A stretch of 47,442 nucleotides of DNA, from positions 1 through 47,442 of the forward strand of contig CALRBT010000007.1 in assembly GCA_943354475.1 (NCBI GenBank), given 5' to 3'. Position 1 is the stretch's first letter, and each line of letters opens with the position of its first letter. Under the pieces are notes generated by a model. It saw only the letters and a program-made list of their open reading frames with translations. It had not been told where the DNA came from and made no database searches. Shown here piece after piece: positions 33,542-42,553 of this stretch. The translations under genes and the position numbers were made by a program. This DNA comes from Parcubacteria group bacterium. GTDB taxonomy: Bacteria; Patescibacteriota; Minisyncoccia; Phycocordibacterales; CALRBT01.

Positions 33542-35359
33542 CTAGTTTGAGCTCGACGACTCCCCGAGTTCACCCTTTGCCCTTTTAATTGCCAATATTT
33601 GTGAAGGATCAGAGGTAATAATCTGATCTTCGGTATAGGAAGCAATAACTTTAATGGCCACATGCTTAATACCGGCAAAGAAAATGCCCTCCCCCACGTC
33701 AGATTCAAGGAGGAGGAATTTTTCTTCGTCGGTGAGGTTAAAAATCTTTTGAACATCATCTATTGACGAGGGGGATTGTTTTAAGAGAACTTGTATTGAT
33801 GAGTTGGTAATAATCGGTAACCCATACGGAGACCTGAGGAAGTCCTGCACATCCTGAGTAATAGTCGCTATTCCTAAAAAGTATTTTCTTCCACGTTTAG
33901 CAAGGCTAAAAAGGAATGATGCAGTATCTTCAGACTTCATCATCCACCACGCTTCGTCAATGACCAATAGTCGCTTCCTCAAATCTTTACGTATTGCACT
34001 CCAAATAAAGTGGGTGATGATGTACATAGCGACCGGTTTAAGCTCATCCTCCATGTCACGAACTGAAAATACAACGAATTTTTTATTAATATCAACGTTG
34101 GTTGGCTGGTTAATAAACCCAGCCCAAGTTCCTTTTGTGTATTTTGAAAGTCTCTGCACTAAAGATCCTCCCCCATCAAGTCCTGCAAGTACCAACTCAA
34201 AATCTGACATGAGGGGCGGCTCAATCTCTGCAAAGTTTGAATCAACGGTAATGTCTTTCAGTGCATACGTCTCAGTGATTGCTCGGTCAACCAACGCGTC
34301 TTCTTCGGCGCCAAGCCCTCCAAGCATGATTCGAAAGAGTCCAACAAGATTGATGATGTGTGATCTCAAAACGTCCGCAGGAGACTCATCTTCACGAGGA
34401 ATGGGTAAGTCGAACGGGTTAATATGATTCTCTGAGGTCAATGAAATATTAAAATGTCTGCCACCAATTGCCTCAGCCATGTATTCATATTCACGTTCTG
34501 GATCGATAACGATGACCTCGGTATCAAACATTAGTGTTCGCAAGATTTCAAGTTTGGTGGCATAAGATTTACCAGAACCTGACTTTGCTAAGGTGACAGA
34601 GTTGTAGTTTTCCAAAGAAAACCGATCAAAGAGAACCAGACTTGAGTTGTGACGATTAACTCCATAAAGAATCCCCTTGTTTGAGGTAAGGTCAAAGGAG
34701 ACAAAAGGAAAGACGCTTGATAATGGAGAAGAGTTTAGTTTGGAGTGGACATTTAAAATATCATCCCCAAGCGGAATAACACTCTGGAAACCGTCTTTTT
34801 GCTGGAAGAGAGCTGGTTTAACATAGATTAATTTCGATTCAAGAATCGACTTCACTTCTGACTCAGTTCTATCGAGCTCAGCCTTATCATCGCCGTAAAT
34901 TGATATATAAAGCCCGACATCAAAAAGCTTCTCTTGAGCCTGTTGAAGGTTGTCGCGGAGTGTTTCAATATCTTGGTAGGCGGTATCGAGCATCGGGTCA
35001 CGCACCAAACCTTTTTGCTCTCTCACCTGAATCTGGCTCTGGACCTCAGCTACCTTTCTTTGGAATTGGCGCAGTACTTGGGCAGTGTCGATTGGATGGA
35101 TAAAAATAGAAACATCAAAAACCTTATCAAGGTTGATGATCGGTGAGAACCAGCTATCAGTAAGATATCTTGGATATGAAATAACAAAGAATGTTCGCAC
35201 CATCTTGTCTCCAAGATTTATTTCCCTCGGTGTTATCTCTAGGGCTGAAGGAGCAATAATGTCTTTGAGCTCTAAAACTCCCGCCTCGTATATCTCGTGC
35301 GGTAAAATGGGGGCGATGTCTATTGGAGTGTTTTTTTTAAAAATATCAAAGATTCCCAT
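33542..35359 (-). CDS. VirB4/TraC-family type IV secretion ATPase
   Basis: YNSVTLAKSGSGKSYATKLEILR (Walker A), EVIVIDPEREYEYMAEAIGG, KRLLVIDEAWWMMKSEDTASFLFSLAKRGRKYFLGIATITQDVQDFL. Confidence 0.93.
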   Translation of the reverse strand: MGIFDIFKKNTPIDIAPILPHEIYEAGVLELKDIIAPSALEITPREINLGDKMVRTFFVISYPRYLTDSWFSPIINLDKVFDVSIFIHPIDTAQVLRQFQRKVAEVQSQIQVREQKGLVRDPMLDTAYQDIETLRDNLQQAQEKLFDVGLYISIYGDDKAELDRTESEVKSILESKLIYVKPALFQQKDGFQSVIPLGDDILNVHSKLNSSPLSSVFPFVSFDLTSNKGILYGVNRHNSSLVLFDRFSLENYNSVTLAKSGSGKSYATKLEILRTLMFDTEVIVIDPEREYEYMAEAIGGRHFNISLTSENHINPFDLPIPREDESPADVLRSHIINLVGLFRIMLGGLGAEEDALVDRAITETYALKDITVDSNFAEIEPPLMSDFELVLAGLDGGGSLVQRLSKYTKGTWAGFINQPTNVDINKKFVVFSVRDMEDELKPVAMYIITHFIWSAIRKDLRKRLLVIDEAWWMMKSEDTASFLFSLAKRGRKYFLGIATITQDVQDFLRSPYGLPIITNSSIQVLLKQSPSSIDDVQKIFNLTDEEKFLLLESDVGEGIFFAGIKHVAIKVIASYTEDQIITSDPSQILAIKRAKGELGESSSSN

Positions 35360-35361
35360 AG

Positions 35362-36015
35362 TTACTTAGTTAATTGGATTGGTTTCTCAAGATCTCCTGG
35401 GTTAAATATTTTGTAAAACAACTCAATGATTTCTTCAGTTCCAAGTTGTACAATCCTGATTCCCGTACGAGTGAGGCCTTGTTCAACCACACTGAGACGT
35501 TGCTCAATTTGCGTACGTTGCTCCTCAAAGTCATCAAGTTTTTTATCAACGGAACTCTTTATATTCTCAGTACCTCCACCAAACCCAAGGAAGTTTTTTG
35601 GTAATATCTTATTTGTCTGTAGTGTTGGTGGGCTATAGGGAACAACGATAAAGAAACTTTTTGACATAATATTACTATTCTCAACAAAGTTCTTGATAAA
35701 GCCTATATATTCTCTCGTCTGAATCTTGAGCAGCTCCCCCACTTGTTCCTTGTAACGCTCTTCGAGAAGAGCGATATAAGGTCTAATATCAAGACGTCTG
35801 GATTGCACAAAAATTTGGATTGAAAAATCAAGTGAGTTCAGGAAATTTTGAAACTGCATGGTGATTGCAGTCTGCTCGTCCTCTGACTTGAGAGCAAAGT
35901 TTAGAGATGATGCTAAAAGGACAGCGCGCATCGAGCCATCTTTGAGTATAGCAATACCATCACGGATTTCTTGGATTGGAACAAAGTCTTGAGTCGCTTT
36001 TGCTTGAGGAGCCAT
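35362..36015 (-). CDS. VirB4/TraC N-terminal-domain-like protein
   Basis: QEIRDGIAILKDGSMRAVLLASSLNFALKSEDEQTAITMQFQNFLNSLDFSIQIFVQSRRLDIRPYI; tightly coupled to the downstream VirB4. Confidence 0.65.
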   Translation of the reverse strand: MAPQAKATQDFVPIQEIRDGIAILKDGSMRAVLLASSLNFALKSEDEQTAITMQFQNFLNSLDFSIQIFVQSRRLDIRPYIALLEERYKEQVGELLKIQTREYIGFIKNFVENSNIMSKSFFIVVPYSPPTLQTNKILPKNFLGFGGGTENIKSSVDKKLDDFEEQRTQIEQRLSVVEQGLTRTGIRIVQLGTEEIIELFYKIFNPGDLEKPIQLTK

Positions 36016-36143
36016 TCTAGGTTGTAGGGATTAGGTTATAGGGGTTAGGAAAACAAAGAAAAATAGATAAACAAATTATAGCACAGCAGGTTTACAACAA
36101 AGAGTTTAAAACTTTTTTCACAATTAATCTTAGGGAAGCCTAC

Positions 36144-36572
36144 TTAGTTCTCCAGATTATCTGTGTTTGGGTGAGATGGTCCGTGAATATCAAGACTCCA
36201 TGCCAGATCTTTAAGTTTACTATCAGAGAGTTTTGGAACATAGATTGGTGAAGATCTCTCTTGTGCCCCTTGGGTCTTACCAACGACTTCTTTATTTTCT
36301 TTTTTCCATATATAGAGTTTATCCCCGACATAGAATTTGAAAGCTGCTTCAAGGACAAAGATGAAAGGTTTATTGTTTATTTTATAGAATGCTAAAGCAA
36401 GAGACAGGATGACAATAGGTATTGCAAGCAAAAAGCCAACATAGAATCCTAAAAACCTATACAACAAATAGGTTGCAAACAAGGCGCCACCAATGTACAT
36501 CCCTTGCTTTAAAGTAAGGGGGCCGATGATTTTATCTTCAATCTCAATAAATTGTGGTACTTGGAAGCGCAT
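36144..36572 (-). CDS. PrgI family (VirB3-like) membrane protein
   Basis: MRFQVPQFIEIEDKIIGPLTLKQGMYIGGALFATYLLYRFLGF..., upstream of VirB4. Confidence 0.8.
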   Translation of the reverse strand: MRFQVPQFIEIEDKIIGPLTLKQGMYIGGALFATYLLYRFLGFYVGFLLAIPIVILSLALAFYKINNKPFIFVLEAAFKFYVGDKLYIWKKENKEVVGKTQGAQERSSPIYVPKLSDSKLKDLAWSLDIHGPSHPNTDNLEN

Positions 36573-36778
36573 GGAGAAAGGAGTTAGGGTATATTTTTTA
36601 GGGTTTAGAGAAACGACTGGTTTATGTAATGCTCATACAATTTAATCAAGAAAGCATCTACATCATTATAGTTTAATTTTTGTTCAAACGGTATTTTAAA
36701 CTTACAGTAAGAAACAGTTCGCACAACCTACGTCCCTATTTTTCCACTCTCTATACCTTATACCCCACACCCTAATCT

Positions 36779-37570
36779 CTACTCAATTGGTTCCCTATAC
36801 GGATCGACCTTATATGGCGCACTTGCTGGTCTACTTATTGCATCCTTACTCATGTCTATTTTTTCACTCGGTACGGATACAGTTTCCGATAGTTTATTGG
36901 CAAAAATATCACTCGGAGTATCCCTTACTAGCCCAGGCTGGACCTTTGGGGTAGGTATACTCTGGTTGATGGGTGCCGGCGCGATCTCTCTTTGACTAAG
37001 TGCCCCACTTGAAATACTTGGTCGTTCAATTTCTGCCAATAGATCAGCTCGGTCAATTGGTAAGTTATCTGGAATTTCCGAAGGCGATTCTAATTGAGGA
37101 CCTTCGTGTATCTCTTCAATACCAAAATTTTTTAACGTCTCTTTTGTCTCGGTGGAGGTTTGCTCTGGAGTTGTTTGAATGACAGTGGTGATAATCGGCT
37201 CTACTTTTTCACTCGCAAGTTCTTTTGAAAGCTCCCCTTCTTTATCTCCATGAACCTCCTTTAGTGATTCGCGTATTGGCTGGAATATTTTTATGTTGAT
37301 CTCTTGCGCGATTGCGTTTATCTGCTCGCGTGGCAGGCCAAGTTTTTTCTGCAGATTTTCGGTGAAGTTAACTGGCCTTGAGATACCAAGGAGCACCAAT
37401 CCAACCTCTTCAAAAAGATCATCGAGTTGATCAAGGTGGATGTTGAATTTTTTACCTAATCCCTCGAGAGCATCGACAGTCTCTGGAGCCGAGAGTACTT
37501 GTTTAATATTATCAGGCAGAGCATCAAACTCTCCTTCAAAAATATCTTGCGGTTCTAATTGGTCATTCAT
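36779..37570 (-). CDS. Hypothetical cytoplasmic protein in T4SS-like locus
   Basis: 263 aa, acidic, P/S-rich C-terminal half, no TM; nearly abutting the neighbouring gene. Confidence 0.5.
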   Translation of the reverse strand: MNDQLEPQDIFEGEFDALPDNIKQVLSAPETVDALEGLGKKFNIHLDQLDDLFEEVGLVLLGISRPVNFTENLQKKLGLPREQINAIAQEINIKIFQPIRESLKEVHGDKEGELSKELASEKVEPIITTVIQTTPEQTSTETKETLKNFGIEEIHEGPQLESPSEIPDNLPIDRADLLAEIERPSISSGALSQREIAPAPINQSIPTPKVQPGLVRDTPSDIFANKLSETVSVPSEKIDMSKDAISRPASAPYKVDPYREPIE

Positions 37571-37573
37571 GGC

Positions 37574-39760
37574 TTATTTCTTATTTATTGCTAAGTCAAA
37601 TTTAAACTGTCTGATTTGTTGTTCAGCTGCATACTTTTTATCTGTTGCGGTGTTGAGATCTGTTACTTCGGCAGGTGTTAGCGGTCTCGTGCCAGCCTTC
37701 TGTATTTGTGTGAGGCGCTTGATCTCTGCCTTGTGTTCATTTAGCTCATCTGTCTTTTCTTTAATCCTATCTTCAAGACCATCGATTTTAACATCCTTAC
37801 CTATACGGTCAGAAGCTTTTTTGCTTGATTTTGTAACAACCCAGCGCACCAATGACCTACTCGTAAGTGCTTGCGCGTAAGCAGTTGGCCTTGCCCTCGA
37901 AACTTCTCCTTTGACGGTCTTTGCTCTAGTGATTGCCCCCTCGGCCCCAGTCTTCAGAGCGGTATCCCTTCGTATCCCCTCGTTGTACGCATCGATAGTT
38001 TGTTGCTCGTCGACGGTTAGTGGGCGACCAGCAGCTGCTCTTGTGGTATCAGCAACAACCTTTTGTTTTTCTCTAATGTTACGGTCCAAATTCTCTTTTT
38101 CATCAGTCTGCTCTTTAATGATCTTGTCTTGTGCGCCAAGTTTCTTCTTGTCTACTCCAAGTGTCTCAACAAACTTAGCTTTCTCCACCGCCTTATCATC
38201 GATTCGTTTCTGGTAACTTCCAGTAGTTCCTTTGCCAAAGTTTGCACCAATCTGCTCTCCGGTTTTTGTAGCTATTTTAGAGTTTCTAACATCATAAGTT
38301 CCTGAAGCCGCCTTGCTTGTCGTATTATAAAGTAACTTACCGGTCCTGCTTTTTGCTGCATAATTTTTAAACCCTTCATTACCTGCTAGTGCAGCGGCCC
38401 CTCTTCCAAGGACTTGTCGTCCGAGGAATCCACCAACCCCACCAAGGGCAAGACCAGCAGCGCCTCCAATTAAGGTTTTTCCAAGACCGGAGCCTGGGAC
38501 TGATTTTGAGAGATCTTTAGCAATTTTTAGAGATGCCCAAATAAGACCGATAACAATCGCATAAACGAAGAAGACTAAGTAGTAGTTAATACCAGAAGCT
38601 GCGGAAACGGTTCCGCCCGCCCCAGCTGCAATTCCCTCTCCAAGTGTGGCTGCACGACTACCATCCAGAGGATTCAATAATCTGAGCATCGCAGAAATAA
38701 TGTAGGCACAAACCCAAATAAGGAAAAGGTAAATTGGAGCGACAGTACAGTATTGAATAAGGTGCTTAAGCCACTCACCCCAATGTTTATTGTATGATCC
38801 TGGGAATGCGTACATGACAAAGGCCAACGGAGAAAGAATCATGAGGATAAGAAGTCCAATAGTTCTCACAATGAACGTGATGGCTGCACTTAGAAATACC
38901 CAAGCGGTAATTACTGCAACGACAGTTCCGAGAAGGTATGAGATTATGGCGAGGTAGTAATAGTCTTTACCACCTACTGCGGCACTGGTCAATAGGCCGT
39001 TGTTGAGACCTAGCCCATTCATAAAGAGACCCGACAGGCTCATACTATCGTTTGGCACGAGTATTTTATAGAACACCAAGGAAACCATGTTTGATGCATC
39101 AATGGCAAGTTTGGTGAATAGAAGACTGAAGTTGACAAGAAAGGCGATAATAATAACGTTCTTTATTCTGGTCCCTGGATGATCTTCTTGGCCGAGGATG
39201 AGCATGATTCCTGTGTAAAGGAGAATAAAGATAAAGAACATGTTGGCAATGTCCCGCAGTACCCCCCATCCAATATTGATAGCCCCGGTTAAACTGAGCG
39301 CAAATTCGCCACTTTGACTAAAGACGGTAATAATACTGAGCTTGATGCTTTGATCGAGAAGCATTCCAGCTAGGAAAAGAATTTGTCCTGCGATATAAAA
39401 GATGACCCAGGCGATCCACGCAAAACCACGTGTTACCCAACATCCGACATCTGTAAAACAACCAGCCCCATTTGCAGGAGCTTTTGTGGCGTTTGACCCA
39501 GAACCTTGGGTAGAATTTTGAGGCGAGGTTGGATCTGCGGCTAGTGCCGCATTAACATTTCTGATGTTCTGCGTCCCATTTGGTGTTGCCGCTTCTTGTG
39601 CCCTTGCATTCTCAACTAAAGCATTCAAGGTCGCGGGATCGGTTGCTCCCGGTGCTTCCGCATAAACTGGCATTGCTTGAAAAATTGACGCCACAAACAT
39701 GACAGTAAAAACGACAACAATAAGAAATGAATGAATAAATTTTTTACTGAGAAATTTCAT
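37574..39760 (-). CDS. VirB6/TrbL-like polytopic membrane protein with long charged C-terminal tail
   Basis: Signal sequence, multiple TM segments (VLRDIANMFFIFILLYTGIMLILGQ..., VNFSLLFTKLAIDASNMVSLVFY..., LAFVMYAFPGSYNKHWGEWLKHLIQYCTVAPIYLFLIWV), coiled tail. Confidence 0.75.
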   Translation of the reverse strand: MKFLSKKFIHSFLIVVVFTVMFVASIFQAMPVYAEAPGATDPATLNALVENARAQEAATPNGTQNIRNVNAALAADPTSPQNSTQGSGSNATKAPANGAGCFTDVGCWVTRGFAWIAWVIFYIAGQILFLAGMLLDQSIKLSIITVFSQSGEFALSLTGAINIGWGVLRDIANMFFIFILLYTGIMLILGQEDHPGTRIKNVIIIAFLVNFSLLFTKLAIDASNMVSLVFYKILVPNDSMSLSGLFMNGLGLNNGLLTSAAVGGKDYYYLAIISYLLGTVVAVITAWVFLSAAITFIVRTIGLLILMILSPLAFVMYAFPGSYNKHWGEWLKHLIQYCTVAPIYLFLIWVCAYIISAMLRLLNPLDGSRAATLGEGIAAGAGGTVSAASGINYYLVFFVYAIVIGLIWASLKIAKDLSKSVPGSGLGKTLIGGAAGLALGGVGGFLGRQVLGRGAAALAGNEGFKNYAAKSRTGKLLYNTTSKAASGTYDVRNSKIATKTGEQIGANFGKGTTGSYQKRIDDKAVEKAKFVETLGVDKKKLGAQDKIIKEQTDEKENLDRNIREKQKVVADTTRAAAGRPLTVDEQQTIDAYNEGIRRDTALKTGAEGAITRAKTVKGEVSRARPTAYAQALTSRSLVRWVVTKSSKKASDRIGKDVKIDGLEDRIKEKTDELNEHKAEIKRLTQIQKAGTRPLTPAEVTDLNTATDKKYAAEQQIRQFKFDLAINKK

Positions 39761-39766
39761 GTCTAT

Positions 39767-41425
39767 TTAATTCCCACCCTCGCTCCCACCACCATTATTT
39801 GAGTTATTAATCTGGTTATTGAGCAGTACCTCTGGAGGAAGATTACATTGCTGGAGCCTTTCGTTGGTGATTGCATTCAACGCCGCGAGCTCCTCTTGTA
39901 AGTCATCCCGTTCCTTTCTAACATTTTTTACATCAACTGATGTACGGAATGTTGAGTTGAGTCGAAGTGTTTGATATTTAAAGAGAGCGTTCTTGTATAA
40001 CGTACTTGAGCTTGGTTCTGACTGGAAAATTTCTTTAATTGGAGCAAACTCGTTAGCTAGTTTTTCCGAGTCATTTTTATCACGAAGTGTGTTTGCTGCA
40101 CGACTTGTGATATTTGCGAGGGTTGAGTTGGTCTCAACTAAAAGAGCTTGCTCTGAACCGGATATTGTTGAAGAAGCAGATTTACTTTGATAACACTCAG
40201 CCAGATTTCCAAGATTATTTTGGGCCCCGAGGAGCTGAGAGTACATAGCTCCTTTCGTTTGAGTAATCTCTGTTTCAAAGGTGAGCATGACTCCAATATC
40301 AGTGAGTGCACTACCACCAATACTTTGGCTCGTTGAATCAGGAATCGCCTGGTTTCCAAGTTGAGATAGGTATGATGAATAAGAAGATCCTCCGCTATAT
40401 GAACCCTTACTTAACCCAAGTAGACCACCAGCGCCAGTTAAGGCTTTCTTTGCAAGAGCGATGAGAAGTGCTCCAAGAATCTCGTTGAATGCTTTTGCAA
40501 CAACCAAACGATCTTTTGGAAGGTCAAGAGCTGAATTAAGTTGGTTTTGGATAGCTGCCCCAGGGGTCACCTTTGGACAATCCGCACCAACCACTATTGG
40601 ATTAGTGGTAGGAGTGTCTTCATCTCGACCATTATTTCCAGAAGGAGTGGGTGAAGGTGCACTTTCATCTCGACCAGATCTTGCAACACAGGCAGGGTCT
40701 GAAACAGAGAAGAAACCTTTTGCCCAATCGAGCATTTTACCTTGAATAAGGCTTTTATTTGCGATACGCACAGATATTTCATCATTAGCTATCATGAAGG
40801 CACCGTAAGGGTTATTCACGGGATTACCACTAATCTGTAGCCAACTATTCCAAGTGTCGACTGAGGAAACGTTGTTGAGAAAGTTTCTAGAATTTTGAAT
40901 GATACGGCTGGCCGTACATCGATAACGTCCGCTTCTCGTACGGTAACTCGACAGAGCTATTTTTACCTGTATGACAAAGGGGGCACATAAGAGCGCGAAG
41001 TCGCTCCCGGAAAGAAATTCACCCGTTGCTTGGTCCCCGACATCAAGGAAAAATTGTGCTGGGTCGGTAATAAAAGCAGGATTTCCTTTAAAACCGCTAT
41101 TAATCCAACTAATGATGTCTTGTGCTAATACGGCAATCAAGGCATTTATGACAGCAAAGGCTAGTCCGTCGAGGATATACTCCTTTACTTCTATCAATTT
41201 TGTGGACAGCCATGTTCCAGCTGTACTGATTGCTGTCGTTAACTGCTCAAGCCACGACAGTGTATTTGTTTTAGTGTTTAGTAGTTCTGTCGGAGAAGTG
41301 TTACCGGTGACGTTAACAGGGATTGCCTCAACTGGTTTTGGTTGCAGTAAAAATGCCAAAGGGATGACAAAGAGCATAATCAGTAAACTGCAGATGAATT
41401 GTTTTGAAAAGAAAGAAAATGTCAT
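39767..41425 (-). CDS. Secreted/membrane-anchored protein of T4SS-like locus, unknown
   Basis: N-terminal signal, TM-like region, helical C-terminus, N/G-rich tail NNQINNSNNGGGSEGGN. Confidence 0.55.
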   Translation of the reverse strand: MTFSFFSKQFICSLLIMLFVIPLAFLLQPKPVEAIPVNVTGNTSPTELLNTKTNTLSWLEQLTTAISTAGTWLSTKLIEVKEYILDGLAFAVINALIAVLAQDIISWINSGFKGNPAFITDPAQFFLDVGDQATGEFLSGSDFALLCAPFVIQVKIALSSYRTRSGRYRCTASRIIQNSRNFLNNVSSVDTWNSWLQISGNPVNNPYGAFMIANDEISVRIANKSLIQGKMLDWAKGFFSVSDPACVARSGRDESAPSPTPSGNNGRDEDTPTTNPIVVGADCPKVTPGAAIQNQLNSALDLPKDRLVVAKAFNEILGALLIALAKKALTGAGGLLGLSKGSYSGGSSYSSYLSQLGNQAIPDSTSQSIGGSALTDIGVMLTFETEITQTKGAMYSQLLGAQNNLGNLAECYQSKSASSTISGSEQALLVETNSTLANITSRAANTLRDKNDSEKLANEFAPIKEIFQSEPSSSTLYKNALFKYQTLRLNSTFRTSVDVKNVRKERDDLQEELAALNAITNERLQQCNLPPEVLLNNQINNSNNGGGSEGGN

Positions 41426-41458
41426 TGAAACAATGCTATTAGCTACGAGGTACTCAAA

Positions 41459-42457
41459 TTATATAACATGCATGAATAAGTAACCATCATCAGTTTGGGT
41501 AAAGATAATCCCCTTCTTCACAAAGGTGTTAATCATCGCTTGGATTGATGTTTCGAGCATCTCAGTTCTTTTGCTATAAGCACTCAAGTTGGCAATGGTA
41601 ACGATTGGATCCTCAAATATTTTACGCAATCCTTTAATGCTCTCGTCGCTAGCTTGAAAATCATTGAGTATGTTTAGGTGGAGATCAACAAGGGTGTCGG
41701 GCACAGGAACTGCGAGAAACCCTTTGATTGTGGCAGCGTCACCAGCAATAGCTCGATCAATCTTCTTGAGTTCACTTTTATCATTGTTATCGAGAGCACG
41801 CTTTAAAATAACAAGTTCATTTTCTGCATTGGCAGGATTATTCTTCAATACCCGTCCCATGGCGTTCATATACGCTTTTAGTTCTACATTTGAGCTTCCT
41901 TGTACTATTTTTAGGTCAATTCTCTTATAGATTTTAATTGGAGCTGCCTCTGGCACCTTGCTGAGAAAGGTGTCGACCAAATATTGTTGACTCGCTTCGG
42001 TAATCTCTCCACCATCTTGCTGTTGAAGTCGTAAGTATTCAGCAAAGAGCTGCCTGGAGAAGACCTGAGTATCATTTAGCTCTGTTGAGCTCGTAGTGCT
42101 TCCCATAGAAATGGTTGCTGTATCAAGTTTATCAGCCGGACCTGCTTTCATCGGGTCTCGCCCCACTTTTACTTCATCTCCGTCAGAAGTACCATCGCCA
42201 TCACTGTCAGCTTTGTCGGAGTCTGTTTTCCAAAGCGTTTCTTCCCAATCTTTGAGACCATCACCATCAGAATCTTGCTCGGCAACTTGTTGAATTAAGG
42301 CAAGGTTTGACCCCTTGGCATTATACGATTTGCTCGGGGCAAGCTCCCCCACCTGTTCGCTCAGCATATACCAGAGTGATAGTCCTGCCGCGCTAAAAAT
42401 AAGGGCAAAGAATAGCCACGTAGTCGCAACTTTTTTATTTGGCAGAGAAAAGGCCAT
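41459..42457 (-). CDS. Membrane-anchored protein with thrombospondin type-3-like calcium-binding repeats
   Basis: EQDSDGDGLKDWEETLWKTDSDKADSDGDGTSDGDEVKVGRDPMKAG after an N-terminal TM. Confidence 0.7.
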   Translation of the reverse strand: MAFSLPNKKVATTWLFFALIFSAAGLSLWYMLSEQVGELAPSKSYNAKGSNLALIQQVAEQDSDGDGLKDWEETLWKTDSDKADSDGDGTSDGDEVKVGRDPMKAGPADKLDTATISMGSTTSSTELNDTQVFSRQLFAEYLRLQQQDGGEITEASQQYLVDTFLSKVPEAAPIKIYKRIDLKIVQGSSNVELKAYMNAMGRVLKNNPANAENELVILKRALDNNDKSELKKIDRAIAGDAATIKGFLAVPVPDTLVDLHLNILNDFQASDESIKGLRKIFEDPIVTIANLSAYSKRTEMLETSIQAMINTFVKKGIIFTQTDDGYLFMHVI

Positions 42458-42553
42458 AGAATGAGAGAAAATTATTTACAAGTATAGCAAAAAAACAACA
42501 ATAACTATAGATACTGGCGGCCTCTTTTGACGCAAATAATCTAAGTTAGAAAT

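Noticed and set aside
27932-42457. Conjugative plasmid or ICE
   Set aside because: No relaxase, coupling ATPase, integrase or attachment-site evidence in the window; flanked by housekeeping genes.
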